Source of the DNA: Neelides folsomi
Lineage: Eukaryota; Arthropoda; Collembola; Neelipleona; Neelidae
Reading direction: 5' to 3'
DNA: 64,000 nucleotides
Assembly (NCBI GenBank): GCA_034687125.1
Contig: JAQGBZ010000008.1
Span: 248,001 to 312,000, forward strand
Shown here piece by piece: positions 51,760 through 63,987 of the stretch (positions are counted from its first letter, which is position 1; each line of letters begins with the position of its first letter). The notes below the pieces were generated by a model, which was given only the letters and a program-made list of their open reading frames with translations, searched no databases and was not told where the DNA came from. A program made the position numbers and the translations under genes.

Positions 51760-52131
51760 CCGACAACTCCTGACCAGGGTTCATTACAACGTTCGAGTGA
51801 AACATTTTGTTCGCAGTTTGAGAATAATAGTTCAATTGACCTTCATATACTCATCGTGAGGCTGGAGAAGGGCCAATAGTGAGAAAAACAAATAGGGCCT
51901 AATTGACGCCCTGAATGGGGTGGAAGAGGACATGAAGTGAAAAGAGTTTAGAGTGAAGAGAACGAAAAGTCCCCTTCAAATCCTTCAATTTTTCCCTTCC
52001 TGGATGAGTGTGGATCCGAGTGTCAATTTTGGACACGGGATTGTGGTTCAATTTGCAACAGCCGTCTCTTCCGTTTCCAACGGAAGGAATCCATAGTTCT
52101 CTCTTTGAATTCTCTCCGAGGAATTTGTAGT

Positions 52132-52141
52132 TGTGTGTGTG
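52132..52141. repeat. Short (TG)5 microsatellite
   Basis: Five TG units. Confidence 0.75.
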
Positions 52142-52638
52142 GTGCGTGAGGTTGGCTACGAAACGAAAGATTAGGAAGGAATAATGTGGGTATTTGTATT
52201 TTGAGTTGAAGGTGGCTCCGACTCTCACGGCCCCTCTCACATAAGACATAACTATTAAAGTCTCTCATGGTTCTTGAGACGGTTCTCGGGAGTAAAAAAG
52301 ATATTCGAGATCGGATGAGAAGTGTGAAGGAAAGAAGGAGGTGATAATAGCCGAGTGAACCAAGGGAAACCGACTCTTCTCAATAATACGTGTCTTCAAT
52401 CTTCGGCTTCAAAGGCCGTATTAATGGGCAACAAACCCCGCAGTTACCACCACTAATATAGACATCGAAGAAACTTTCCACGGTCGGCGAACATACCTTT
52501 GCCTTTTATCACGCAGACCAGCCTGTATTGGCCCGTGTCAATCGGAAGTGTTAAATTTTGAAATATTGTCAATTGATTCTCTCCTTTTTATTGCCTGGGC
52601 CTGAAGGAGTTTGACATTGGTGAGTTATGAGGAGATTC

Positions 52639-52659
52639 GAAATTCACCTGGTGAATTTC
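52639..52659. repeat. Perfect 10-bp inverted repeat around one base
   Basis: GAAATTCACC, a central T, then GGTGAATTTC form a 21-base near-palindrome. The centre contains CACCTG, the Snail/E-protein E-box core. The element sits about 380 bases upstream of the candidate exon at 53024. Confidence 0.9.
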
Positions 52660-53023
52660 TTTGCTACAACTCTTTTACAATCTTTTGTGCCCCTCTAGAG
52701 GAGACAAGGAAAGTTTAAGAAAAGCTTTTACGGCCCAATATTTCATGAATTTTTCGAAGGAACCTACCTCGGTTCATGAACTTCCCAGTGCCATATGCTG
52801 TTTATATACTCAAAAGTCATCTGGTAGAAGAAGGGGAATTGGAATATAGGGACCAACTGGACGCAGGAGATCGAATTCGAGATAAGCTGGACCTGGAGAA
52901 CAATTTAGTGTCTGTGGGAGTCTCGAACGGGAGGAGGAGAAAAAAACCCTAACTTTCTTCGGTCATTCCCCGATTCCGGAATAAGTCCCTTGGGACTCGA
53001 ACCTGAACAAGTTTATTTTTCAG

Positions 53024-53248
53024 ATTGAACCAACTCGAAGATATTATTCGAGTTTTAAAGAAGAAAAAGCTCATCTTTTTTGAATAGTTAAACAAAGTCA
53101 AGAATCATGTGGCGGATTTGTTTTCGTGTCGTTCTTGTGTTGTTCTTTACACTCCATTGTCCCTTCTCAATTGCTCCACTTATGGCCCTCGCCTGGGACT
53201 CCGACATGGACGCACCGTGTTGCTCCCACAGAATTCGACACCACAGAG
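53024..53248 (+). CDS. Candidate exon: short 5' leader plus signal peptide
   Basis: This stretch is bounded by a strong acceptor (GTTTATTTTTCAG, AG at 53022-53023) and a donor (AGAG|GTAAAC, GT at 53249-53250). Coding starts at the ATG at 53107, after 83 bases of leader; 142 coding bases follow, giving a phase-1 end. The product begins MWRICFRVVLVLFFTLH and continues hydrophobic to about residue 29 (PLMALA). That looks like a cleavable signal peptide, with cleavage probably just before WDSD. The mature part has an acidic stretch, a CC pair and a basic His/Arg-rich run (SHRIRHHR). Without splicing the frame stops soon after the donor. The nearest good acceptor downstream (53768) joins in frame and gives a very short last exon. 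I do not recognise the family. Seeing acceptor, start, signal peptide and donor in one 225-base unit is the main support; chance is still possible. Confidence 0.4.
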
Positions 53249-53768
53249 GTAAACTTTCTCAATGATCTGTACATCTAGTATAACCCCATTGAATGAGACA
53301 CTTGAGAGATGAAAGGCCCCTTGGACCCCAAAACCCCTGATTCTCAGGACTTGGACTGAATAGGAAAGAACATGAAGGAACACATGTATCTTTTGTCCCC
53401 CGTTTCGGAAGGAAGAAGGGTGGTTGACGGAGGGACCTGGTAATTTATGGTTCTGCGGTAGTGTTAAAAGTTCCTCTTAATGTTCAATGGAGGTTTCGGC
53501 GCAGTAGGAAGAGTGGTGGACGAAGTGGGATGAAAGTATTTTCCTTCGAGCCTCTATTTCCGGTTTGACAGGAAGGTGGTGGAGTAAATATGGCCTATAG
53601 GACACACTCCAAGGAAGAATCGAATCTTGGGTGATTCTTCCCAATCCAAAAAACTTTTATTACATTCAACTCGTTCCACTCCTTCGGTCTCTTCCATTAT
53701 CAGTTGTCCAACTGAATATTTAAGAATGTTCTAGGAAGCATTAAAGATTACTCACGTTGCATTTACAG

Positions 53769-53827
53769 ACTCAACTTTCAGTTTCGGGTTCTTGCAAAGG
53801 ACAAGGAGCCCTTTTCTCAGACTCTAA
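53769..53827 (+). CDS. Possible terminal exon of the 53.1 kb peptide gene
   Basis: The acceptor at 53767-53768 (CATTTACAG) is preceded by TTACTCAC, a plausible branch-point sequence about 14 bases upstream. Joined in phase 1 to the exon ending at 53248, it continues the frame for 19 residues (about DSTFSFGFLQRT then RSPFLRL) and stops at TAA 53825-53827. The intron would be 520 bases. The full product would be 66 residues with an N-terminal signal peptide and a strongly basic second half, which resembles a small secreted peptide or peptide-hormone precursor in general layout. There is no dibasic KR site followed by an amidation glycine, so a classical neuropeptide assignment is not supported. 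The join is inferred from splice signals only. Confidence 0.2.
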
Positions 53828-54308
53828 AAGTTTATCTCGTTCCTTATCTTAACACCGTCATAACAATATAGCTTCGACCCGAAGTGGTAGATCGATGAGT
53901 GGAATACAGATTTATAACGTTGATAATATCGGATTTTACAATCGGACCGTCGGCCGCCATCGTGGCCGGCTTCACCTCAAAGTTTCTCAGATCAAGTGTT
54001 GAATAGGGTCTTTTCTTAATTCTTATCCCCACCGTATCTTTCCCACATGGACCTGACTTGCCCTTTATCCTCGGACCTTCCTGACTCCTTTGAGATAAAA
54101 GGCTAATGTGGGTCCTTTGGACCGTTCCCTGTCCGAGGCGTTGAGTGCTTATTGTTGTTGTCAACTTCCCAAGAAGTCAGGGGACATATGGTTTACAATT
54201 CTTTAATGACTTCTCCTATTACTTCACTTTTATTTTCTTTGACCCAAATCCTAAATTCCTTTTGAATCTTACAAATAACTTACATGGCCAAATGCCCATA
54301 CATATTCA

Positions 54309-54333
54309 TTGAGAAGTTGAGAAGTTGAAGTTG
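54309..54333. repeat. Imperfect tandem repeat of TTGAGAAG
   Basis: Two exact TTGAGAAG units, a shortened TTGAAG, then TTG. Probably replication slippage. Confidence 0.75.
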
Positions 54334-57205
54334 TATTAAAGGAGACTCGAGAGAAAGATGATATATTAGACCTAAAAGTTCATTTTAAGTGACTCGAGGA
54401 AGAGATGAGTTATGTGGTCGGGCGGAGAGGGGAAAAAAGTGACCAGTTGGAGTGAATTTATATTTATGTGCATCGACGGATATGAATCCTCTCCATTTCC
54501 ATTTATAGGGTACTAGGACTCTGCCAGGTTTTCTCCTGATGAGGTTATTTAGAAGATGAATTGGACTCGATGCTCTTGATTTGAATATTCTTACGAGGCT
54601 CGTTAAGGAGTTGCGGGGAGGGTCTGTCATTTCAGCCCTGAGTTATTGTCCACACAATTGAACTCTTGGGCGTGGAGGAGGAAGAAGAAGCTCATCTGGA
54701 ATAAATCACTCTTTGATGAGCATTGCCGTGAGATATGGCTTCGGTCGAGTTTAATTAGCACAAGGGCGCAGGAGAACTCTCTTAGGTTTAAGATAGGCCC
54801 TCAGACTCAAAAAAGTAATTTGGGGTGTCGAGAAGTCTTGGATTATTGAGCTTGGAGCGTAAGTGTGCGTATTTGATGATATGTGGACTCCACGCAGCAT
54901 CTCATCACTCATAAGGGAGAGTTAAAAGTTTTGTGAGGTTCCTATTGTTCCCTAAGGCTTGCTTAATGGACTGAAGACAATAGGAGAGTTAAATGTTGCT
55001 ATCTTCCCTATTATCCAACATTAACTAATATTTCCTTTGTTCTTCTAATCTCCTTCAGAAACATTAAAGACACTCGAACAATTTACATCTTGAGTCTTTA
55101 AAGGATGGGTGGAATGTGGGAAAATCTCATTCCTCGCTTTCAATCGAACTTCATCAATTCAATGTTGTCTGTAAGGTGAGGATGGCTCAAATTGAGAAAA
55201 ATAAATCCCAGCGGATTGTATAGATTGAGGCGTTGAAATGTCAAAATGGCTCATCGGCCGGTCAGGAAACTCATGAAGAAATAAAGAGAGATTGAATCGC
55301 GCTCCGCAGGTTTAATTACCTGTTTATCCGGCCGTTATAGCCCAACTGCGTTATAGACTCATAATGGAATATGAGGATGAGGTTGGCGGATTGCATACGG
55401 AATTACATATTTCATGGCAGGGAGCGATGTTTAATGAAATGATTTCCTGTTCTCCGTTGAAAGGTGGGAGAGAAGGAGCGGGGTGAGTTGTGGGCTGCGT
55501 TCGTAAATTTATTTCTCATTCCCTTCACTTGCTTGGAAGTAAAAAAGCGGCGAAGTCGCCATTCCAATCGTGAACTTTTATTGCTCCGACGGTCGGACGC
55601 GACGGACGCGGGGTGTTGGGAATCGAAATCATCTCCTCAAGGTGGAGTGTCTGAAGGCTCCCTTTGCCCATGACGGTTGACATGGGACTCCTAATAGAAT
55701 TTATATCATCGTCCCCTTCCCTTTAAACCGTCTCTTTAAGAGTCAATCTATCACCATATAAAGGAGAACTGGAGATCGAACGCTCTTCGATTTTTCCTTT
55801 CAATTCCAAAGAATCTTGTACACTAAGAATATTCGACCATTATGGGTTGTATGGCTACAGCATGAGTGGGTGAATGAGGTCTTTTAAGAATGTTGTGAAA
55901 TATTCTTCCTCATTCGAATTGCGAAATTGGACGAGGGGAAATGGGTTCAAATGATATTCGGTCGATGGTGTAGTTTTTGACTTCAAAGTTTTTGGCGCGT
56001 GATGAGTGACGACTCTGTCGTGGAGATTCGTTCCAAACTCCCGTTCAACTTCATAACCTCGAAATCTCATTCATGTTTCACTTAAGATTCCAAACTTTCC
56101 TCTTCTTCAAACAGGAATTGAGGAGCGGAATGAGTTTTTCATATATTCTATTTATTTATGTACGTTTGATCAGTCCAATTCCTATTTGTAAATATAATCT
56201 AAATCAAAGAATCTCATTCCAATATGTAGTTCTTTTGTAAACAGCCAACTTAGCTGTGTGGGAGGGGATAGGGAGGAAATGAATCTCTTGTCTTCTGTGC
56301 TCGATTCGTGTTCTTCTTTGTAGGGAGTAGGAAAAACTAATTTGCTCAGCCAAGAAAAACTTTTTAGTGAGGGATATTGATTACTTAGAGAAGCCTCTCA
56401 TTCAATCCCTGGAAATTCGGCTATAAAAGATGTAAGGAGATTCCCGGAAAGAAGGTGAGGATTTGGATGGAAAAGGTAGGGAAATAAGTTTGGAGATAAT
56501 GTGCACCAAGGACGGGTAGAGATGGGGATTGTAGACAAACAAACCAAATGATTTGTCACCATAGAAGGTTGGGTGGGAGATTGGATGAAAGCTGGTGGCT
56601 CTCACCATGACTTTCTTTCAAAATCTTCATCATGCGAGTGATCAAAGGGAAGGGAGGGGACGGAGAGGCTGGCTAATGTATTCCAATCCCTTCATCTCAG
56701 CACATCATTTTTTACATTTATGGCCCCAATTGTTGGTTCGCTCCTCACTTTCACTCGCTCTAACTTTAAGCATAAGGCCGTTTCTTTTACGGAAGAGAAA
56801 AATTTGAGATTGAAATCGGGAGAGACGAAGGGAAAAAACCCGAACCAATATCTACTCACTTGTCCCCTCCACATCGCGCCAACTCGGCCGTTAATAATTC
56901 AAAATACCCTTCATCTTTTATACAACTTCATTTATAAAACAAGAGGAATGGAAACTTTTTATAAATCTCAAATAAATAAATCAAAATACATTAATAATAA
57001 AAGCTTAAATGAATTTTAAAAATATTCATCGATTCGGGTCGGTTATATAAAGAATTTTTCTCAAACTGTGGGCGAAATTGTTTCTAAAAATTCCACTTTA
57101 ACCTTTAGGCATAAGGAAGGAGATGGAAAGTATGAGGCATATAACTACAATATTACGCGATGGTTTAGAGGAAAAGAGTTGATTCGAAGCCCTTTGTTGG
57201 TGGGA

Positions 57206-57213
57206 TATAAAAG
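57206..57213 (+). promoter_or_regulatory. TATA-box-like TATAAAAG
   Basis: TATAAAAG in the context GGGATATAAAAGGAGAGC, an arthropod-style TATA box. A second, nearly identical element lies 165 bases downstream. No coding exon was identified after it. Confidence 0.12.
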
Positions 57214-57370
57214 GAGAGCTGTGTAGGGAGGATAGGATACAAACGGAGGTTTTATCTCAGAGGAAGGATGGATTTAGGAGAGAGAATTTCCGTTGACAAG
57301 ATGAGTCTCCGGGTAAATCCCAGGCTCAGCCGAAATTTTAATTGAGGGACTTCCACTCAGGGTGGCTAAC

Positions 57371-57379
57371 TATAAAAGG
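57371..57379 (+). promoter_or_regulatory. TATA-box-like TATAAAAGG with downstream TTCAG
   Basis: TATAAAAGG is followed 38 bases later by ACTTCAGGC, somewhat far for an initiator. Next comes a pyrimidine-rich leader (57445-57485), then an ATG at 57487 whose frame stops after 8 codons at 57513. Resembles a core promoter but has no supported product. Confidence 0.15.
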
Positions 57380-58065
57380 AAATTCACCACGAGAGATTCT
57401 TTAACTTCAGGCATTTCTCATTCACAAACATTCAGCCTCACTTCATACACACTCTTTCCTTTCCTTTTCCCCTTTGTTCTTTTTTAATGGAAGTAACTTG
57501 TTACGTCTTTTAAACCAAATATTTTTTATAAAACCAACCTTGATGTTTTGTTTGCATAAGTATTCTAAATCTGAATGAGATTGAATCTTATTGAGCTTAT
57601 AAACATTAGGGATTCTGATCAATTTAATATAATTAAGGCTGAGAAAGAATTGAATGGAGTTGGACGTGAGGAGGGTTTTAAGTTGTTAAATGAGTACAAT
57701 TCAAGTTTAAATGAAATGAGCGGTGAACAAGACTAAAACCTAAATTCAATTTGTATGAATATCTTGGAGTTGATAAGTAGGTGAGATAATTTCGTCTTCG
57801 TTGTTCCCTTCACACTCTTTTGATATTTCCTCAAGCTCATTCATGGGAGACTCGAGGAGGACTCGGGTGGCTGTCATAGCCGTGAGAATGGAAACCCGCC
57901 GTGAATTTCAATAGGACCAAGATAAGAGTAACAACTGGATTGATTATGGGTGTCATTAGGAAATAAAAGAGAAAGAGTTTTTTTCCCTCTGTCTCACCAA
58001 TCTTTGAATCTTATCACACTTTGCCTATTCCTTTCTCATTGTTTGAGGGCAATATAACGTTATCT

Positions 58066-58089
58066 AACCCAATGTTCTTATATTGGGTT
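58066..58089. repeat. 8-bp inverted repeat with 8-nt loop
   Basis: AACCCAAT (58066-58073) and ATTGGGTT (58082-58089) flank an 8-base loop; a run of T follows the right arm. It looks like a small hairpin of the terminator type, but in a eukaryotic setting no such function is implied. Confidence 0.8.
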
Positions 58090-59261
58090 TTTAGAGAAAA
58101 AGGTCTGTTGTGTTTTAAAGTAAAAAATCCAAATATTTTTTTCCGCTCATTCGTAACTGAGAGAATTGAGGCATTTGGGGTCGATTAGGAGATCATAAAG
58201 ATTTACTCGCTTTACTCTTTCGTTCCGCGAGGGCATAAAGTATAATAATAATGGATTCATTGACACCTCACCTTCACTTCCACTCCGGTGGAGTTTATAA
58301 AGGAGCAGAGTGAAAAAGGAGAGAAATAATGAGGGCGGTGATGGGTATACGGGGAAACTATATCAAGTTGGAATTTTTTGGCGAGAGTCTGGTGAGAACC
58401 CACGTGGAGGAAATGAGAGATATTTTTCCCTCTGCGTCTCCGTCATTCTCATTCTTATTTTGAAGGATGATGAGATTGGCGACGGATGGATGAGCCCATT
58501 TTTCCCATTCTTCCTAATTAGAGGAAAACTACGACGAGCCACCCTTGGATTCCGTTTCAGTTGTGAAGTTCTTTTAATGAATCCACCTCGCTTTCCATTT
58601 CAGTCCCACTCTCATTTTTTCAAGAGGGAAAAACAAAAGGAGCAGAAAGTTGATGAGAGAACCATTTCTCGGAAGAGGAAGAATGAAAAGGTTCCTCATT
58701 TGAGTTTATTAGGTTCGGATATTCATTTCTCTGCGCGAGGATTTTTCCATCTGGTCCTCTTTAATTCGGAGAAGAATTAAACCTCCCAAGGAGAAATTAC
58801 CCACATTCCGCTCCACCAGTGTTAAATGAACCCTCTGGTTCTCCCTAAAATCCCCCTAATTAGGGACTAATTGACGAAGAGCTATGTAAAGCTGGAAGTT
58901 ATAAGCTGGAGGGGGTTGAGAGAAACCCAATTAATGTGTCCCCCCGTATTTTTCTCGACTCATAAACTCCGCCTTGCTTTTCACCACCCCACACCCGTCA
59001 AATGATCTCGGAGATTTCACATAAAAAGTTCTTTAATTCCCATCTGCAACCTTTTAATGAGGTTGGAAAATTTTATTTTATCTCTGATGGGCTCGTTTAA
59101 TGTGACAATCTCTTTTGTTATCTACTCTGATTTTATTCATACTTTTAAATTATTACTTACTTTTATCAATTTGCTTATAGCTCAAATATATTAGGTACTT
59201 CAATAAAGAAAATGTTAATTATATTTGTATGTACATATTATTACAGACGTTTCTTTGTATG

Positions 59262-59274
59262 TATATATATATAT
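59262..59274. repeat. Short (TA)n microsatellite
   Basis: Six and a half TA units within an AT-rich stretch. Confidence 0.85.
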
Positions 59275-62200
59275 GGATTTTAAGGGAGAATGGGCGGAAG
59301 TGGAATGGTACTGTTAGGGGAAATCTTGTTGAGGAAGTTTCAGTAGTTTCACCTAAAAAAACACACATGGTCATTGCAGCAGAAGTTTCTTATGGATCAA
59401 ATGGAAAGATTCAAAAGTCAAAGGGATGGAGTTGTAAAGCACACGTTTTTGCCTCACGCACATCGGTACATTCCACCCACTAAACTCCAAAGGAAGTTCT
59501 CTATGGATTTCTCTATGTGAATCACTCGGAGTTTCGGCGGGTTGTCGAGAAGAGTTTGAGGGGTTTTCTATCTATTGAATCCCAATCGTCCCCCTTGGGA
59601 CGGAATTTCAACGAGGACGAAAAAGGAAACCAACTATGTAGTAGTCCTCCAATAGTCGAAATATGGAGGGAAATTGATGATTTAGATGAGGGACAAGAGG
59701 AGCGAAAGGGGTCTTCAACCAGACTTACTAATAAATTGCAACCGTGATAAAATTCGCAATTCTCCTTCTTTTTTCATTCTGGGAAAAGAGGATTTTATTT
59801 TTCTCTTTTCGGACAGCAGAATTTCCCCCTCGCATCACCTCAAGTTCAATAAAACCGGTCGTAAGGGGCAGGAGATCCTTTCATTTGGCCAATGATGGGA
59901 AAGGAGATTCCTCCTCTGCGTTTCCAACTATCCGCGAACATGTTTTTCATGTTCTAGTTCCGAAATGGGTCTTTTATGGGTCCTTCGACAACCTCGATTT
60001 TTCTTCTCTATTAAGAGTCTCGCGAGAGTCGTTTTCCCTTTTCCTACATTTTGAATTCGTAATGTTGGTGAATAGGTACATGTTGTGCAATTTGCCAAAA
60101 ACAATTTTGGGTTAATCAATTAAACATGATCGAAAGGATCAGTAGACATTTGGACAAGGGGCAGACCCAATTCTGGTTAATGAACGATGAAATCGGATTT
60201 TCAGAATGTAGCCTTTATTTCTCCACGTAGGGTTTTTAGAAGGAGATCTGTATAGATCTGGCGAAGATGACCTCGTCCTGAATAGGGAATTTAATAGAAA
60301 CAAGGAGAGAAGGGAGAAATAAGGAAAGGAAGTGAAATGGAAGAAAACCTGAGTGGATCCCCGTCATTTGGCACACATTGTGGAGGATTTGGGGCTCGGA
60401 CATGAGAACTTGGGATTCCCATTGCATTCGCATGCTCTTCTCGTCTCAAGTCCTTCTCAAAATTCGCAATAGGTTCGGAGAGAAGAGATTCTCTCAGCTC
60501 TCTCGAGAAAGGATTCAATTCGAGAAGAGGGTCAAATCACTTTGCCAATTTATCCGCTTCGCTAGTTGAAATGTGGGTAGGGAGGGCAGTGGACAGAAGC
60601 TTACAATCCAAACTACCCGCCAAGAATAAGAAACAATTTGAGCTTATTATAAGACTAATACTACACTCTCCCCGCTCCCCGCGAGATAAATTTTAGTTGA
60701 CTGATACATTAAAGAGGAATTCTCTATCATTTAGTATGAAAATGTCTTTCTCCATTTTCCCTCGCGCTTTTCTCTTCTCAACTTTCGATCGAGGAGGGAG
60801 AGGAAAAGGGAGATTAGGAAAAATGAGACCGATTTGTTCCGAGTTGGAATCGACTGGCTTCACGGGCAGATTAAGGAATAATGACCGACATTCGAAGAAG
60901 GCTTAAACGAATCCGCACATTTTGATTTTTCTTCAGGATCAAAGTTTTTCGGGAATTAGGGATTATAATAAGGGAAGCTGTTGGGGAGTGTGTGTGGAGA
61001 TGGTAATGGGAATTCTTTTTTGGCCTGATGGGTCTTCCATGTCTCCTCATTTCCCCATTCCCCACTCCAAGGAATCATTAGGGAAAGTTGGAGGAAATGG
61101 AGGCGAAGGCGTATGCGGGAATTACATTTGGCCCTGTAGCGAAACTTTTAAGGTGACAAAAGTTGGAACTCCACATACTTAATTCAAGGCCCACGTACTA
61201 CCTGGAGACAATTGAGAAAAATGAAGCTCTAGAAATGGAAAGGTTCACCCGAACCATCGACTCTCGAACATAACTCTATTTCTCCGCTATTATTACTGAG
61301 TCCGAACCAGAGGGAATGAGTAATAGGCAAGGATCGATAATGTCTCTTTAGCCATTATAATTTACTCCGATGCATCTAGCTAAAGACCATTCTCAATCTC
61401 AAGGGCTGAGTAAGCTATAAGCTATAATTTATCCTTGTAATACTATAACCTGACATTAGATGTTTGCAAAGCAAATATTGGATTTATTATTACAGTAATT
61501 AATATATTTACAAAGAATCTCTCACAGGCCATTGACAGTTTATAAATAAATGACGTGAGTCACTCGAGAAACTTCAACGCTTCTTTGGATGAATAATTCC
61601 ATAGAATGAATTCATGTATTTACAAGAAAGAAAATTTCTTGATTCATGCTTGTCATGAAATTTCATGTGTGGCGCATTTACTATTTATATCTCACTTATT
61701 GGTCAAATTATTAAAGTTATGTAATTAAATGCCATTAACATTATGAGTAAGTTTTACATATAAACGTCATTTCTATTATTTTTTAATATTCAGAATAGAT
61801 TAATAATACAAATACGTTACATGATTAACAAAGAACTCAACGCATGTTCCATTCAACTTCTTTCCCTGTTCACGGTATTTATAATGGAAAAATAAACGCA
61901 CCTTGTTAGGATTGCACATCACATTACGTACTTTCAATGCTGTGCGTGTGTTGAAAAACCTTATGTTGGCTCCTTAAAAAGTATTGTTATACTGTAACGT
62001 ATAGGTAGGTGATTATTCTAATGACAGTGACGTATCTAAATGAAAATCCATGTTGGGTATAATATTATTTGATAAGTATAAAAGGCCTGTGTGTCAGAAT
62101 TTCTGACTTTCGCTTTGCAAAACAGCGCGTGAGTTTTGCATCGCATTATTAGAGAAAATGAAGTGAAAGAGAAGTTGAAAGAAGAAATGATTTTCATAGT

Positions 62201-62846
62201 GAAAATCCTGCGAAAGTAGGTAGCTTAACCATTGTTTTCTTTCCACACATTTGCGAAATAATGAGAGAGCATAAAGTAAAGAGATTTGAGGACTCGGGGC
62301 TCTTACTACACTACATGCATATTTCATATGAGAATTCTCCTTCACTTTCCGTGTTCCTACCCAATAAATGGAAATGAGCTTAATGGGTCTGGTGAGTGAA
62401 ATGTGTATTTGGGTTTTTAATGCTTCTGCGGTCTCCGCTCTTTTACTCACAGCTAATCCCCAAATTCCCACTAACTTATTAAATTTATATATTTCAATTT
62501 TTAGAAAATAAAAAGGGACTTTTGAATACTAGGGAATATTTGCTTTGTATAATTGGATGAATTAACGGAAAGTCATGTTCGAGAAGAGATCGTTCCAAGA
62601 GGATTTTCTATATCAAAAAAGGAATACTCGGCAGTCAATTGTATTACACAAGGAATCGTCTTTTATATAATAGAAAGTTGGGAATTCTGGGGAATCGATC
62701 TCCGTCTCCCCATTTCCATTCAACGTCCACTTCGTAAAAAAGCGGAATGGGAAAGGAATAGAAATGGACTTTTCTCCCACTTCCAAATGAATAGAATTCC
62801 CTCATCCTGGTTGTAGTGATAGGAGAAGTCTTCTTGGTGCGCTACG

Positions 62847-62860
62847 GAGATTCGAATCTC
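62847..62860. repeat. Perfect 14-bp palindrome
   Basis: GAGATTCGAATCTC is self-complementary over all 14 bases. Confidence 0.85.
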
Positions 62861-63972
62861 AAACGATGAGTTGATGCAGATGAGGAAATGTTTCTTTTCT
62901 ATCAACTCTCTCCTCGTGCGAAATAAGATTCCATCAATACTCTTTTTATACTTTCCCTACTTTACAAATGTTTCAATATCCGCTGAGTTCTCTCTCTCAT
63001 TTATTTACTCATGGGATGTTTAATATGTAAACGTCATTTTTGTCATGTTTTTAAAAAGTCGAGGCGCAATTGCATGATGTGATGTTTATGTGAAGCAACA
63101 AATCAATCGGAATTCCATTTCCTCGTTCAATCCATTAGACTCCCATTAAATTAAATACATAATTTGCCTCTTTTCTCGCAATGATCGACATTGCGAAATA
63201 TGAAAATGACATGATGGAGATAAACCCAAAAATTATTTCAAGAGTCGGGAGATAGTTCATTGCTTCTTTGCGTGTCGTCCTCGCTCCACGTTTTTATTAC
63301 ATTCCAGTTCTCAACGGCAATTTTATCCTTTTTCATTATTTTATGGAGTATCTTCCAATGGCCAAATAACGATGGCCTCTTTGAAAAAAGATAAAATTGT
63401 TTAATAAATTCAATTTTCGCTCCACTCTTCATTGGATCCTCATTGAAATTCGTACGTTGACGAGGGGGGAATTTGGCCATTGGGACCTGAGAGGTTCATA
63501 ATATGAGGAATGGAAGGTACCGGAAATGGATGTTGAAGGAGGTCGGAGAGAAAATTCTCAAGAGACGCCCCCGCTTGCGGAGTTCACACACGGAGTGAGC
63601 AGTTATAAGAGTGACTTTAATGGAGTGAGTAGGAAGCATCTCTCGCCAGTCAGAATATATATTAAATATCTCTAGAGGAAGTGTATTAGAACTAAGAGAG
63701 AGCCCCAACTCCGAATTCTTCACCTTATCCTTTTTTAACATCAAAGAACACTCACTCCTCATATTCTAATACAATTCTCAGAGTAAAAAATTGTAATGGA
63801 ATGAGGATGAGTTGAACTTTAACTGCAAAAAAGTTGAAAAAGAATTTTTGAATTCATATCCATCTTCACCCAGTACATTTCTTTTATGTAAAACACGGCC
63901 TCCTCCCTTGTGTTTAAAAGAGCATTGGGATGTAGAACAGGGACTTTAATTGGAAATGGTTTCCTTTAAAAT

Positions 63973-63987
63973 TAAATAAATAAATAA
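63973..63987. repeat. Short (TAAA)n repeat
   Basis: Nearly four TAAA units near the end of the window. Confidence 0.8.

Larger units (their letters stand above)
51193..53023. other. Non-coding stretch between 51.2 kb start and 53.0 kb exon
   Basis: Includes the GC-rich spot CGGCGGCGCGGCGGCCTGAG at 51291-51310 and the 21-base near-palindrome at 52639. A donor-like TTG|GTGAGTTATG occurs near 52620. No coding exon is supported. Confidence 0.4.

Noticed and set aside
52985-53010. GGTTCGAGTCCC on the minus strand, like a tRNA T-loop
   Set aside because: The flanking bases do not form a T-stem and no A-box or cloverleaf could be drawn.
53205-53248. CC-containing basic tail resembling a cysteine-rich secreted toxin peptide
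   Set aside because: Only two cysteines in the predicted mature part, so no disulfide framework of any known toxin family is present.
407-58406. CACGTG E-boxes at several places (407, 3875, 10319, 11517, 42983, 45988, 58401)
   Set aside because: The count found is about what chance predicts for this composition and length, so no enrichment is claimed.
58310-58780. 156-codon plus-strand open frame
   Set aside because: Translation is charged and compositionally biased with no domain, signal or splice context. A frame of this length is near the chance maximum for the window.
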